A stretch of 38,856 nucleotides of DNA from Caulobacter sp. (GTDB taxonomy: Bacteria > Pseudomonadota > Alphaproteobacteria > Caulobacterales > Caulobacteraceae): positions 1 through 38,856 of the forward strand of contig JAQGIK010000115.1 in NCBI GenBank assembly GCA_028291265.1, written 5' to 3'. This document shows, one piece after another, positions 24,300-31,887 of the stretch. A program made the position numbers and the translations under genes. The stretch's first letter is position 1; each line of letters begins with the position of its first letter. The notes beneath the pieces were generated by a model that ran no database searches, was not told where the DNA came from, and saw only the letters and a program-made list of their open reading frames with translations.

Positions 24300-24935
24300 C
24301 TAGCCGTTCAGCCAGTCGGTCAGGCCTTCACGCCGGCAGACCTCGACGAAGGCCGGCCGCGCCCGCGTGCGGGTCACATAGGCCTCCAGACGGGGCCAGC
24401 TCGTCGCCGGCCGCGCCATGTTGCGCGACCAGCGCATCAACATGGTGGCCAGGAAGTCCGCCGTCGTCACCGCCTCGCCCAGCAGGTAGGGCCGCCCGTC
24501 GGCCAGCATGTCGTCGAGCCGCTGGAAGACGCCCTCGATCCGCCGCCGGGCCAGCGCCTGCACCGCGTCCGCGCCGGCCGGCTCGCCATCCTTGTCGGCG
24601 TAGAACCAGTCCCGCATGGCCGGCGACAGGCCATTGGCCAGCAGCAGCATGGTCTCCATCCAGGCCGCCCGCTCCGGGCTCCCGATAACCGGCGCGAACC
24701 CGCCCTCCGGATGACGTTCTGCCAGCAGCATCAACAGCGCCGCCGACTCACTGACCGGCGCCCCGTCGACCACCAGGGTCGGCACCCGGCCCCAAGGATT
24801 GAGGGCCAGGTAGGAAGCCGACCGCTCGGCCTTGATGTCGACCGCCTCAGCCTCGAAGGCGACGCCCAGCTCGATCAGCATCCAGTGCACCGCCAGGCTG
24901 GCCGTGCCCGGCGAATAAAACAGCGTGTAACTCAT
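24300..24935 (-). CDS. glutathione S-transferase family protein
   Basis: A 211-residue cytosolic GST. It has a thioredoxin-like N-terminal domain (MSYTLFYSPGTASLAVHWML, NPWGRVPTLVVDG with the cis-Pro, SESAALLMLLAE) and an all-helical C-terminal domain with TTADFLATMLMRW. The residues after the first strand are SPGTASL, not the SSxSxRVRIAL of maleylacetoacetate isomerases. The ATG at 24935 is chosen because the upstream 21 residues overlap the tRNA-Leu region. Convergent with the decarboxylase gene. Substrate unknown. Confidence 0.88.
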   Translation of the reverse strand: MSYTLFYSPGTASLAVHWMLIELGVAFEAEAVDIKAERSASYLALNPWGRVPTLVVDGAPVSESAALLMLLAERHPEGGFAPVIGSPERAAWMETMLLLANGLSPAMRDWFYADKDGEPAGADAVQALARRRIEGVFQRLDDMLADGRPYLLGEAVTTADFLATMLMRWSRNMARPATSWPRLEAYVTRTRARPAFVEVCRREGLTDWLNG

Positions 24936-24968
24936 GAAGGCCTCGAATTTGAGCCGCTCATTTGCGCG

Positions 24969-25053
24969 TGGTGCCCCCGGTCGGGCTCGAACCGACACTC
25001 CTTGCGGAACCGGATTTTGAGTCCGGCGCGTCTACCAATTCCACCACAGGGGC
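24969..25053 (-). tRNA. tRNA-Leu (CAA)
   Basis: An 85-nt class II tRNA. Acceptor GCCCCTG pairs with CGGGGGC (one T-G pair), followed by discriminator A and an encoded CCA (24969-24971 on the plus strand). The anticodon loop is CTCAAAA, anticodon CAA, reading TTG. A long variable arm and a GGTTCGAGCC T-arm are present. It lies just upstream of the GST gene. Confidence 0.97.
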
Positions 25054-25081
25054 TCGCGCCAGCGGGTCGCGAAGGTCGCGC

Positions 25082-25109
25082 AATCTAGCGATGGCGAAGG
25101 CGGCGTCAA
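25082..25109 (-). promoter_or_regulatory. candidate promoter of tRNA-Leu
   Basis: Reading the minus strand, TTGACG (plus 25104-25109) and TAGATT (plus 25082-25087) are separated by 16 nt, about 28 nt before the tRNA 5' end. The -35 overlaps the stop of the acetyltransferase gene. Confidence 0.55.
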
Positions 25110-25612
25110 CGCGCCTCGATCCGGTAGGCGAGATAAGACACCGTCTTGCCGTTCGGCAGCCGGGCCTCGCCGACCGGCTCGAAGCCGAAACCGCGATGGA
25201 AGGCCGCCGAGCCGGGATTTGGCGGGTCGCTGTTGACCTCGCAGACGATCAGTTGATGACCGGCCGCCCGCGCCTGCTCGACCAGGTCGCGGTACAGCTG
25301 ACCGGCCAGCCCCCTGCCGCGGACCGCCACGGCGGTAACCACCCGGTCGACATAGACGAACCGCTCATAGCGGTCGCGAAACCACAGGAAGTTGGGGCTG
25401 TCGTAGTCGGCATTCTGGTCGAAGACGATCAGCAGCGCGTCGGCCAGGCCGGCGCGCCGGGCCACGAAAGCCCCGGCGACAAGCCGCTCCAGCCCGGCCG
25501 CCTCGAGCAGCGACAGTTCCACGGCATGGTCGTTGTTGAGGCGCAGCAAGGCCTCGGCAAGCTCGGGGTCGTTGGCGAGGGCGGCGGCGTCGAGGGCGCT
25601 GATCATGGCCAC
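25106..25612 (-). CDS. GNAT family N-acetyltransferase
   Basis: A 168-residue acetyl-CoA-dependent acyltransferase. The acetyl-CoA loop is VAVRGRGLAGQLYRDLVEQA (about 94-113), matching R/Q-x-x-G-x-G/A, followed by the VCEVNSDPPNPGSAAFHRGFGF segment typical of GNAT motif B. An in-frame ATG two codons downstream (25606) is equally possible. It ends the same-strand run after the MarR gene (26-bp gap). Substrate unknown. Confidence 0.88.
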   Translation of the reverse strand: MAMISALDAAALANDPELAEALLRLNNDHAVELSLLEAAGLERLVAGAFVARRAGLADALLIVFDQNADYDSPNFLWFRDRYERFVYVDRVVTAVAVRGRGLAGQLYRDLVEQARAAGHQLIVCEVNSDPPNPGSAAFHRGFGFEPVGEARLPNGKTVSYLAYRIEAR

Positions 25613-25638
25613 GCCCTAGCCGTCGGCGCGGGCTTCGT

Positions 25639-26151
25639 CTACCGCCCGCCGTCGCCCGACAGCCGGGTCGCCGCCGCTTCCAGCCGCAGCAGCAAGCGCT
25701 TGAGCGTCGCCACCTCGCTGGGCGCCAGGCCGGCCAGCAGCGCCGCCTCATAGGCTTTTGCGAGCGGCGCGATCTCGCCGTGCAGGCCGCGGCCCATGGC
25801 GGTCAGGGCCAGCAGGTGGCTGCGGCCGTCGCCGGTGTTGGCGTCGCGGACCAGCAGGCTGCGGGCGACCAGCTCGCGGGCCGCGCGACTGACCGTCACC
25901 TTGTCCATCACGGTGCGGCTGACGACCTGCTGCTGGGTCAGCGCCCCCTCGGCCAGCACCGCCATCAGCCGCCATTGCGGCACGGTCAGGCCGAAGCGGT
26001 CCTCATAGGCCCGGGCGATCAGCCGCGAGACCCCGTTCGACGCCACCGACAGCCGGAACGGCAGGTAGTCGTCGAGCACCAGGGCCGACCGATCCCCCTC
26101 GCCCGGCTCTGGCGCCAAAGACAGATGGCCGGCCACCGGGCGCCTCCTCAT
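25639..26151 (-). CDS. MarR family transcriptional regulator of the tyrosine operon
   Basis: A 170-residue winged-helix repressor. The DNA-binding core is visible as LTVPQWRLMAVLAEGALTQQQVV... MDKVTVSRAARELVARSLLVRD... GRSHLLALT, which corresponds to MarR helices 2-4 and the wing. The ATG overlaps the FAA hydrolase stop (TGATG), so it belongs to the hppD-hmgA operon. A 20-bp palindrome at the operon promoter (31888-31907) is the expected type of MarR site, suggesting autoregulated control of tyrosine catabolism. The binding is inferred, not shown. Confidence 0.88.
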   Translation of the reverse strand: MRRRPVAGHLSLAPEPGEGDRSALVLDDYLPFRLSVASNGVSRLIARAYEDRFGLTVPQWRLMAVLAEGALTQQQVVSRTVMDKVTVSRAARELVARSLLVRDANTGDGRSHLLALTAMGRGLHGEIAPLAKAYEAALLAGLAPSEVATLKRLLLRLEAAATRLSGDGGR

Positions 26152-27158
26152 CAGACAGGCGCCACGGTCTGTTCGATGGCGCCGAAGATGCTGTGCCGAC
26201 GCGCGTCGCGCATCTCAATCCGCACCGTGTCGCCCTGTTTCAGGAAGGGCGTTTTCGCCTCTCCGTTGAGCAGGGTCTCGACCGTGCGCACCTCGGCGAT
26301 GCAACTGTAGCCGTGGCCGCCATCGCCGATCGGCTTGCCGGGACCGCCGGCCGTGTCACGGTTCGACACCGTGCCCGAGCCGATGATGGTCCCGGCCACC
26401 AATTTGCGCGTCTTGGCCGCATGGGCGATCAGGGTCCCGAAGTCGAAGGTCATGTCGACGCCGGCGTCGGCCGCGCCGAACGCCTTGCCGTTCAGTTCGA
26501 CGTCCAGCCGGCCATGCAGCCTGCCGTCCTTCCAGGCATCCCCGAGCGAGTTGGGCGTCACCGCCACCGGCGAGAAGGCGGAGGCCGGCTTGGACTGGAA
26601 GAAGCCGAAGCTCTTGGCCAGTTCGCCCGGGATCAGGTTGCGCAGGGAAACGTCGTTGCACAGCATGACCAGCCGCACGTAGCCCAGCGCCTCCCCGGCG
26701 CTCACCCCCTGCGGCACGTCGCCGGTGACCACGGCGATCTCGCCTTCCAGGTCGCAGCCCCAGGCCTCGTCGGCCAGCTGGATGGCGTCGCGCGGCCCCA
26801 GGAATCCGTCCGACCCGCCCTGGTACATCAGGGGGTCGGTCCAGAAGCTGTCGGGCATCTCGGCGCCCCGCGCCTTGCGCACCAGGGCCACGTGATTGAC
26901 GTAGGCCGAGCCGTCGGCCCACTGGTAGGCGCGCGGCAGCGGGCTCATCGCGTCGTGCTCGTGGAAGCGCTCGCGCGGCACGCCGCCGACTTCCAGGCTG
27001 GCCGACAGGGCCTTGAGGATCGGCTCGCTCCGCTCCCAGTCGTCGAGGGCCGCCTGCAAGGTCGGGGCGGCGGCGGAGGCGTCGAAGCACCAGGCCAGAT
27101 CGTTGGACACCACGACCAGCTTGCCGTCACGGCCGGACTTGAGGGAGGCTAGCTTCAC
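26151..27158 (-). CDS. fumarylacetoacetate hydrolase family protein
   Basis: A 335-residue hydrolase completing homogentisate breakdown to fumarate and acetoacetate. Metal ligands are visible as Glu138 and Glu140 in CDLEGEIAVV and Asp169 in LCNDVSLRN. It is of the shorter bacterial type rather than the 420-residue mammalian FAH. It begins with GTG at 27158 preceded by AAGGAA; the frame extends upstream without a credible start. It is in the operon with hppD and hmgA, with 10 bp to the preceding gene and one-base overlap with marR. Confidence 0.92.
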   Translation of the reverse strand: MKLASLKSGRDGKLVVVSNDLAWCFDASAAAPTLQAALDDWERSEPILKALSASLEVGGVPRERFHEHDAMSPLPRAYQWADGSAYVNHVALVRKARGAEMPDSFWTDPLMYQGGSDGFLGPRDAIQLADEAWGCDLEGEIAVVTGDVPQGVSAGEALGYVRLVMLCNDVSLRNLIPGELAKSFGFFQSKPASAFSPVAVTPNSLGDAWKDGRLHGRLDVELNGKAFGAADAGVDMTFDFGTLIAHAAKTRKLVAGTIIGSGTVSNRDTAGGPGKPIGDGGHGYSCIAEVRTVETLLNGEAKTPFLKQGDTVRIEMRDARRHSIFGAIEQTVAPV

Positions 27159-27168
27159 GGGCGTTTCC

Positions 27169-27435
27169 TTATGATGGTTTCTTGATGAGGCGACTGACCC
27201 GCGCCCCCTGGTCGTAACGCGACGGACCGCCGAAGACGGCCACCTCGCAGAGAATGTCACCGCCTTCTTCGGCGGCCCACAGATAGTTTCGCTCGACCTG
27301 CACCTCGCGCCCGGCCGGCGACAGCCCGTCGAAGGTGTCGCCCCAGGGGGTGATCTTCGACAGCTCGCGCCAGCTCAGCGTCAGGGCCCGGGTGAGTTCG
27401 TCTTCGGCGAAGGCGGTGAGGTCGGGGTCGCTCAT
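27169..27435 (-). CDS. small hypothetical protein in the tyrosine operon
   Basis: An 88-residue soluble protein (MSDPDLTAFAEDELTRALTL... then SRLIKKPS). The N-terminal half is helical and acidic, while the C-terminal half is strand-rich (REVQVERNYLWA, GDILCEVAVFGG). No known motif. The ATG at 27435 is chosen because the longer frame runs into the inverted repeat. It sits 10 bp before the FAA hydrolase gene, so a role in the pathway is plausible, but it is not a recognisable isomerase. Confidence 0.72.
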   Translation of the reverse strand: MSDPDLTAFAEDELTRALTLSWRELSKITPWGDTFDGLSPAGREVQVERNYLWAAEEGGDILCEVAVFGGPSRYDQGARVSRLIKKPS

Positions 27436-27443
27436 CGGCCGTT

Positions 27444-27555
27444 GCGTCCTTCGACACGCCCGCTGCGCGGGCTGCTCAGGATGACTGAGTTGGGGGGAAT
27501 GCAAAAAAGGCAGTCATGCTGAGCAGCGGCCTTCAGGCCGCGTGTCGAAGCACGC
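27444..27555. repeat. long inverted repeat inside the tyrosine operon, family C
   Basis: Arms of about 43 bp (27444-27486 and 27512-27555) are imperfect reverse complements. Outer parts match GCGT(C/G)CTTCGACACG and inner parts GCTGCTCAG(G/C)ATGACT. Each arm carries a small hairpin (CCGCTGCGCGG, GGCCTTCAGGCC). It separates the cupin gene from the 88-residue gene within one transcription direction. Confidence 0.82.
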
Positions 27556-27574
27556 ACGACGCCAACACCCGCCA

Positions 27575-27940
27575 TCACACCTTCACCCCACGCGGCGCGG
27601 TGAACTCCGAAGCCTCCGCGTCGCCGGTGTTGATCACCTCGGAGGGTTCAAAGATCAGCACCTCGGCCTCCGCGTCGGCGGCGGTGCGATGCTCGACCCC
27701 GCGCGGCACCACCACCATCTGTCCCGGCCCCATCTCGACGACATGATCCCGGAACTCGACCCGGAAGACGCCCTTCCAGACCAGGAACACCTCCTCGGCG
27801 TCGGGATGCCGATGCCAGGGAAACGCCCCCTGAACCTTCACCAGCCGCAGGTCCTGGCCATTGGCCTGGGCGGCCACCTTCGGCCGCCAGTGCTCGTCGA
27901 TGGCGGCGAACTTCTCGGCAAGGTCGATGCGCTCGCTCAC
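27575..27940 (-). CDS. cupin domain protein in the tyrosine operon
   Basis: A 121-residue single-domain cupin. Motif 1 (FPWHRHPDAEEVFLVWKG, with His43, His45, Glu50) and motif 2 (PRGVEHRT, with His84) supply a metal site. It starts with GTG at 27940, overlapping the hmgA stop by four bases (GTGA). The function is not known; its place directly after homogentisate dioxygenase suggests a dioxygenase helper or an isomerase/hydrolase-like role in the same pathway, which is inference. Confidence 0.87.
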   Translation of the reverse strand: MSERIDLAEKFAAIDEHWRPKVAAQANGQDLRLVKVQGAFPWHRHPDAEEVFLVWKGVFRVEFRDHVVEMGPGQMVVVPRGVEHRTAADAEAEVLIFEPSEVINTGDAEASEFTAPRGVKV

Positions 27941-29073
27941 CCGGGCGTCTTCCAGCTGTCGACATAGGCCGGGTTCTCCACCGACGACGCCCCGTCGCCG
28001 ACCTCGAGGGGGTCGCGGGTGTCGATCATCACCGCGTATTCGTCGGTCGCCGGCTTCGGCTGGCTGAGCATGTTCTTCAGCGCCTTGGGATGCGGGCCAT
28101 GGGTGAAGCCGCTCGGGTGGAAGGTCATCATGCCGCTCTCGATGTGGTCGCGGCTGAAGAAGTCGCCGGCGTGGTAGAACAGCACCTCGTCGAAATCGTC
28201 GTTGTTGTGGAAGAAGGGGATCTTGATCGCCCCCGGATCGGTCTCGAACGGCCGCGGCGTAAAGGTGCAGACCACGAACCGGTCGCTCAGGAAGGTCGTG
28301 TGGACGCTCGGCGGCAGGTGGTAGCGATGGCTGACCACCGGCCGGATGTCCTTGACGTTGAGCCGCACGGGCGACAGCTCGCCGTGCCAGCCGACGGCGT
28401 CGATCGGATTGTAGTCGTAGGTCGCGACGGACACCTGGCCGCGCTTCTTGATCCGCACCGGAAACTCGCCGGCCAGCGCCTGGTGCTCGCGGAAGGCCTC
28501 GTCCATCACCGGCGTGTCGAGCATGGCCGGGTCGAAGATGGCGTGCGGGCCGAGCAGCCCCTTGTCCGGCAGGGTGTAGTGGCTGTTGGTCGCCTGGATG
28601 GTCAGCACCGCCGTCGCTTCCGACGGCGCGAGGCGCCACATCGTCCCGCGCGGCAGGTAGAGGTAGTCGCCGGCCCCGTAACCAATCCGCCCGAAGTCGC
28701 AGAACAGGTCCCCTGCCCCGGCGTGGACGAACAGCAGTTGGTCGCCGTCGGCGTTGCGGGCCAGATCGGTCAGCCCGCCCTCCGGTTTCCAGAACCGCAG
28801 CTCGACGGCGTTGTTGTGCAGCACCACCGGCGCGTCCCAGGGCGAGGCCTGCGGCTGGTTCAGCCGGTTGAGGTCGAAGGCCCGCGGCCGCAGCGGCCCC
28901 TCGAACTTCGACCAGCCCGTCGGCGGCCTCGGGTGATAGAGGAAGGCCGCCGGCCCGAAGAAGCCCTCCTTGGACATCTCCCGCTCATAGGCGCCGTCCG
29001 GCAGGTCGGCATGGGCCTGACGGCTGTGGGACCCTTGCGCGCCGCGGACGGGGATCCAGTTACGCTTGGACAT
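27937..29073 (-). CDS. hmgA: homogentisate 1,2-dioxygenase (short form)
   Basis: A 378-residue cupin-type iron dioxygenase (EC 1.13.11.5) opening homogentisate to maleylacetoacetate. Candidate iron ligands are His289 (FFHNNDDF), Glu296 (FDEVLFYHAGD) and His325 (FTHGPHP). The family usually has 430-445 residues with a different spacing around the first His, so this is a diverged short form; the assignment leans on operon context with hppD and FAA hydrolase. It is 12 bp downstream of the unknown 190-residue gene. Confidence 0.85.
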   Translation of the reverse strand: MSKRNWIPVRGAQGSHSRQAHADLPDGAYEREMSKEGFFGPAAFLYHPRPPTGWSKFEGPLRPRAFDLNRLNQPQASPWDAPVVLHNNAVELRFWKPEGGLTDLARNADGDQLLFVHAGAGDLFCDFGRIGYGAGDYLYLPRGTMWRLAPSEATAVLTIQATNSHYTLPDKGLLGPHAIFDPAMLDTPVMDEAFREHQALAGEFPVRIKKRGQVSVATYDYNPIDAVGWHGELSPVRLNVKDIRPVVSHRYHLPPSVHTTFLSDRFVVCTFTPRPFETDPGAIKIPFFHNNDDFDEVLFYHAGDFFSRDHIESGMMTFHPSGFTHGPHPKALKNMLSQPKPATDEYAVMIDTRDPLEVGDGASSVENPAYVDSWKTPG

Positions 29074-29085
29074 CGCGATCTCCGA

Positions 29086-29658
29086 TCACTTCAACGGAAC
29101 GCCGGCGAGCAGAGGATGGCCCTTGGGAAACCATCCTACCCGCGTCACAAATCGCACGAGCGCCGCTTCGGCCTGCTCGATCGGATAAACCGCCGTCCAC
29201 CAGTCAGCCTCTCGGGGAGCGGAATGCAGGAAGGTAAACCGCAGCTCGCCCGCTTCGTTCGAGACTCGCAGGCAAGGCTCACCAGGCGTCGGCGTGCGGT
29301 CCATGTCCAGGAACAAGCCGTCCATCCCAGCCGCCGCGCGCAGGCTTCGGTCCAACCCTCGCGCCCGGATCATTTGAACGAAGGCTTTGGTCTGCGCAAA
29401 GCAGTCAGCGTGGTACTGCGCCTCGACGAAATCCCAGTCCTGGGCTGGCTCGTCGCGCGGGCGCCAGCGCGGGGCCCTGCTCGCGGCTTCAGCCGTACCA
29501 CTCACGGCTTCGGCCGCTCCACGCCGGCCTCGGAGCAATCCCCACATTTGACCGAAGGCTCCGAGCAGCGTCCAGGTCCCGGGGCGATGCTGCGCTTCGA
29601 CGGCATCCGAGATCTGGCCTGGCTCGTCGCGACGATCTCTCGGACCCGCCTTGCTCAC
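29086..29658 (-). CDS. hypothetical protein with internal duplication
   Basis: A 190-residue protein of no recognised family. Residues about 9-44 (RDEPGQISDAVEAQ... AFGQM) and about 67-102 (RDEPAQDWDFVEAQ... AFVQM) are similar, reflecting an in-frame DNA duplication. The C-terminal part (about 115-190) is unique: it contains LRVSNEAGELRFTFLHSAP and WWTAVYPIEQAEAAL. It begins with GTG, overlapping the isoaspartyl peptidase stop by four bases, and lies between that gene and hmgA. The second repeat may mark the ancestral start. Confidence 0.68.
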   Translation of the reverse strand: MSKAGPRDRRDEPGQISDAVEAQHRPGTWTLLGAFGQMWGLLRGRRGAAEAVSGTAEAASRAPRWRPRDEPAQDWDFVEAQYHADCFAQTKAFVQMIRARGLDRSLRAAAGMDGLFLDMDRTPTPGEPCLRVSNEAGELRFTFLHSAPREADWWTAVYPIEQAEAALVRFVTRVGWFPKGHPLLAGVPLK

Positions 29659-29664
29659 GGCTCA
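29371..29664. repeat. in-frame direct duplication, about 120 bp with a 174-bp period
   Basis: 29371-29490 and 29545-29664 align without gaps at a 174-bp offset (58 codons). Strongly matching blocks include CATTTGAxCGAAGGCT, CTGCGCxTCGACGxxATCC and GGCTGGCTCGTCGCG-like segments. The copies have diverged in the middle, so the event is not very recent. Confidence 0.75.
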
Positions 29665-30722
29665 TCCTTGTAGATCGAGATCACCGGCGCCGACCCCGAC
29701 GACGCGCGCGCCCGGTACATGCCTGGTGAGTTGAAGCTCCAGGCCAGTTGGCCGTCGGCGGTCAGGGCGATGACGCCGCCGTCGCCGCCGACGTCGACCA
29801 GCTGCTTCTGCACAACCTCGTCCGCCGCCGCCTGCAGGCTCATGCCCTTGTATTGCACGAGGGCGCAGATGGTCCGGGCCACGGTCAGGCGGATGAAATA
29901 CTCCCCCGACCCCGTTGCCGAGACCGCGCAGCTGCGGTTGTCCGCATAGGTGCCTGCCCCGATGATCGGCGCGTCCCCGACCCGGTTCCAGCGCTTGGCG
30001 GTCATGCCGCCCGTCGAGGTGCCGGCCGCGACATTGCCCTTCGAGTCGAGGGCCGCGACGCCGACCGTGCCGAACCGGTGGTCGTCGGGCTGCGGCCCCT
30101 GCGAGATCAGCTTCGAGGCGGCCGGGGCGTTGATCGGCCGGGTCGGGATGGGCAGGCGCTTCTCGTTCAGTGCCTTTTCCAGCTGTTCCCAGCGCCGCTC
30201 GGTGAAGAAGTAGGCCGGATCGACCTGCTCCAGACCCACCGACAGCGCGAACTGATCGGCGCCCTGGCCGATCAGCATGACGTGCGGCGACTTCTCCATC
30301 ACCGCCCGGGCCAGGCTGATCGGATGGCGGGTGCGGGTCACGCCGGCCACGGCGCCGGCCTTCATCGTCGCCCCGTCCATGAAGGCGGCGTCCAGCTCGT
30401 TGCGCCCCTCTGCCGTGAAGACGGCCCCGCGGCCGGCGTTGAACAGTGGGTCGTCTTCCATGACCTTGATGGTCGCCTCGACGGCGTCCATCGCGCTGCC
30501 GCCCTTTTCCAGAACCCGATGGCCCTCGGCCAGGGCGCCCGCCATGGCCTCGCGGTAGGCGGCCTCGGTCTTCGCATCCATGTTGGCGCGCTCGATGACG
30601 CCCGCCCCGCCATGGATGACGATAGCCCATTTGGGCATGGGGGCCTGGGCGGCGGCGGGCGACGCCAGCAGGACGGCGGCAATGGCGATGACGACTCTAC
30701 GGATCACTGGCGCTTCCCTCAT
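29655..30722 (-). CDS. exported isoaspartyl peptidase / L-asparaginase (Ntn hydrolase)
   Basis: A 355-residue plant-type asparaginase with a signal peptide (residues 1-26, ending AAAQA), so the enzyme is likely periplasmic. The autoproteolysis nucleophile is Thr219 in HRFGTVGVAAL, with the supporting GTSTGG (234-239). IHGGAG at 36-41 and FNAGRGAVF at 94-102 are family hallmarks. It would hydrolyse beta-aspartyl peptides or asparagine. It follows hppD by 30 bp and is coupled to the next gene (GTGA). An exported peptidase inside a tyrosine catabolic operon is unexpected. Confidence 0.92.
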   Translation of the reverse strand: MREAPVIRRVVIAIAAVLLASPAAAQAPMPKWAIVIHGGAGVIERANMDAKTEAAYREAMAGALAEGHRVLEKGGSAMDAVEATIKVMEDDPLFNAGRGAVFTAEGRNELDAAFMDGATMKAGAVAGVTRTRHPISLARAVMEKSPHVMLIGQGADQFALSVGLEQVDPAYFFTERRWEQLEKALNEKRLPIPTRPINAPAASKLISQGPQPDDHRFGTVGVAALDSKGNVAAGTSTGGMTAKRWNRVGDAPIIGAGTYADNRSCAVSATGSGEYFIRLTVARTICALVQYKGMSLQAAADEVVQKQLVDVGGDGGVIALTADGQLAWSFNSPGMYRARASSGSAPVISIYKDEP

Positions 30723-30752
30723 TCAGTCCTTCCACGGAGAAGGCACGAGGGC

Positions 30753-31838
30753 TTAGGCCTGCACAACCCCGCGCCGGATCTGGTCGAGCTCGATGCTCTC
30801 GAACAGGGCCTTGAAGTTGCCCTCGCCGAAGCCCTCGTTGCCCTTGCGCTGGATGATCTCGAAGAAGATCGGGCCGATCAGGTTCTCGGTGAAGATCTGC
30901 AGCAGCAGGCCCTGGCCCTCGGTCGGGGCGCCGTCGAGCAGGATGTTGTCGGCCTGCAGCCGCTGGACGTTTTCGCCGTGTTCCGGCACCCGGGCGTTGA
31001 GCAGCTCGTAATAGCTGTCGGGCGTCTGCTGGAACTTGACGCCGCGCTCGCGCAGGGTCTCGACGGTGTGGAAGATGTCGTCGGTGCCGAAGGCCAGGTG
31101 CTGGATGCCCTCGCCCTTGTAGTCGCGCAGGAACTCCTCGATCTGGCTTTGCTCATCCTGGCTCTCGTTCAGCGGGATGCGGATCTTGCCGTCCGGGCTG
31201 GTCATCGCCTTGGAGAACAGGCCGGTGACCTTGCCCTCGATGTCGAAGTAGCGGATCTGGCGGAAGTTGAAGACCTGCTCGTAAAAGTCGGCCCACTTAG
31301 CCATGTTCCCCCGGAACACGTTGTGGGTCAGGTGGTCGAGATAGGTCAGGCCGACGCCGTTGGCCGCCAGCTTCTCCTCGGCCCCTTCGATGGGCAGGAA
31401 GTCGACGTCATAGATCTCGTGGGCGCCATAGCGGTCGACCAGATACAGGTTCGTCCCGCCGATGCCCTCGATGGCCGGGATGTTCAGTTCCATCGGGCCG
31501 ACCAGGCCGTTCACCGGCTTGGCGCCGCGCTCGACGGCCAGCTTGAAGGCCTTGGCCGCGTCGCGCACGCGGAAGGCCATGGCGTTGGCCGACGGGCCGT
31601 GGGCGGCCTGGAACTCGGCGGGCTGGCCGACCGGCTCCATGTTGAGGATGAAGTTGATGTCGCCCTGGCGGAAGCGCAGCACGTTCTTGGAGCGGTGCCT
31701 GGCCACCGCCGTGAAGCCCATCAGCTCCCACAGGGTCTTCAGGGTTTCGGGATCGGGCGAGGTGAACTCGACGAACTCGAAGCCGTCGGTGCCGAGCGGG
31801 TTGTCGAACAGGTCTTTGTTGGTGCTGGGGGCGTTCAT
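30753..31838 (-). CDS. hppD: 4-hydroxyphenylpyruvate dioxygenase
   Basis: A 361-residue non-heme iron dioxygenase (EC 1.13.11.27) converting 4-hydroxyphenylpyruvate to homogentisate. Iron ligands are His169 (YLDHLTHNV), His247 (IQHLAFGTDDI) and Glu327 (FFEIIQRKG), matching the bacterial enzyme in position and total length. The ATG at 31838 is preceded by GGAAAGG; the frame extends far upstream but only through unlikely sequence. It is the first gene of the operon, controlled by the promoter at 31888-31915. Confidence 0.97.
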   Translation of the reverse strand: MNAPSTNKDLFDNPLGTDGFEFVEFTSPDPETLKTLWELMGFTAVARHRSKNVLRFRQGDINFILNMEPVGQPAEFQAAHGPSANAMAFRVRDAAKAFKLAVERGAKPVNGLVGPMELNIPAIEGIGGTNLYLVDRYGAHEIYDVDFLPIEGAEEKLAANGVGLTYLDHLTHNVFRGNMAKWADFYEQVFNFRQIRYFDIEGKVTGLFSKAMTSPDGKIRIPLNESQDEQSQIEEFLRDYKGEGIQHLAFGTDDIFHTVETLRERGVKFQQTPDSYYELLNARVPEHGENVQRLQADNILLDGAPTEGQGLLLQIFTENLIGPIFFEIIQRKGNEGFGEGNFKALFESIELDQIRRGVVQA

Positions 31839-31887
31839 CTGAAATGCCTTTCCGGCCAATCTCGAGGACTCGGGGATCGCTTCGACA

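Noticed and set aside
24300..24935. GST as the missing maleylacetoacetate isomerase
   Set aside because: It lacks the SSxSxRVRIAL isomerase motif, is outside the operon beyond tRNA-Leu and GNAT, and looks like a general GST.
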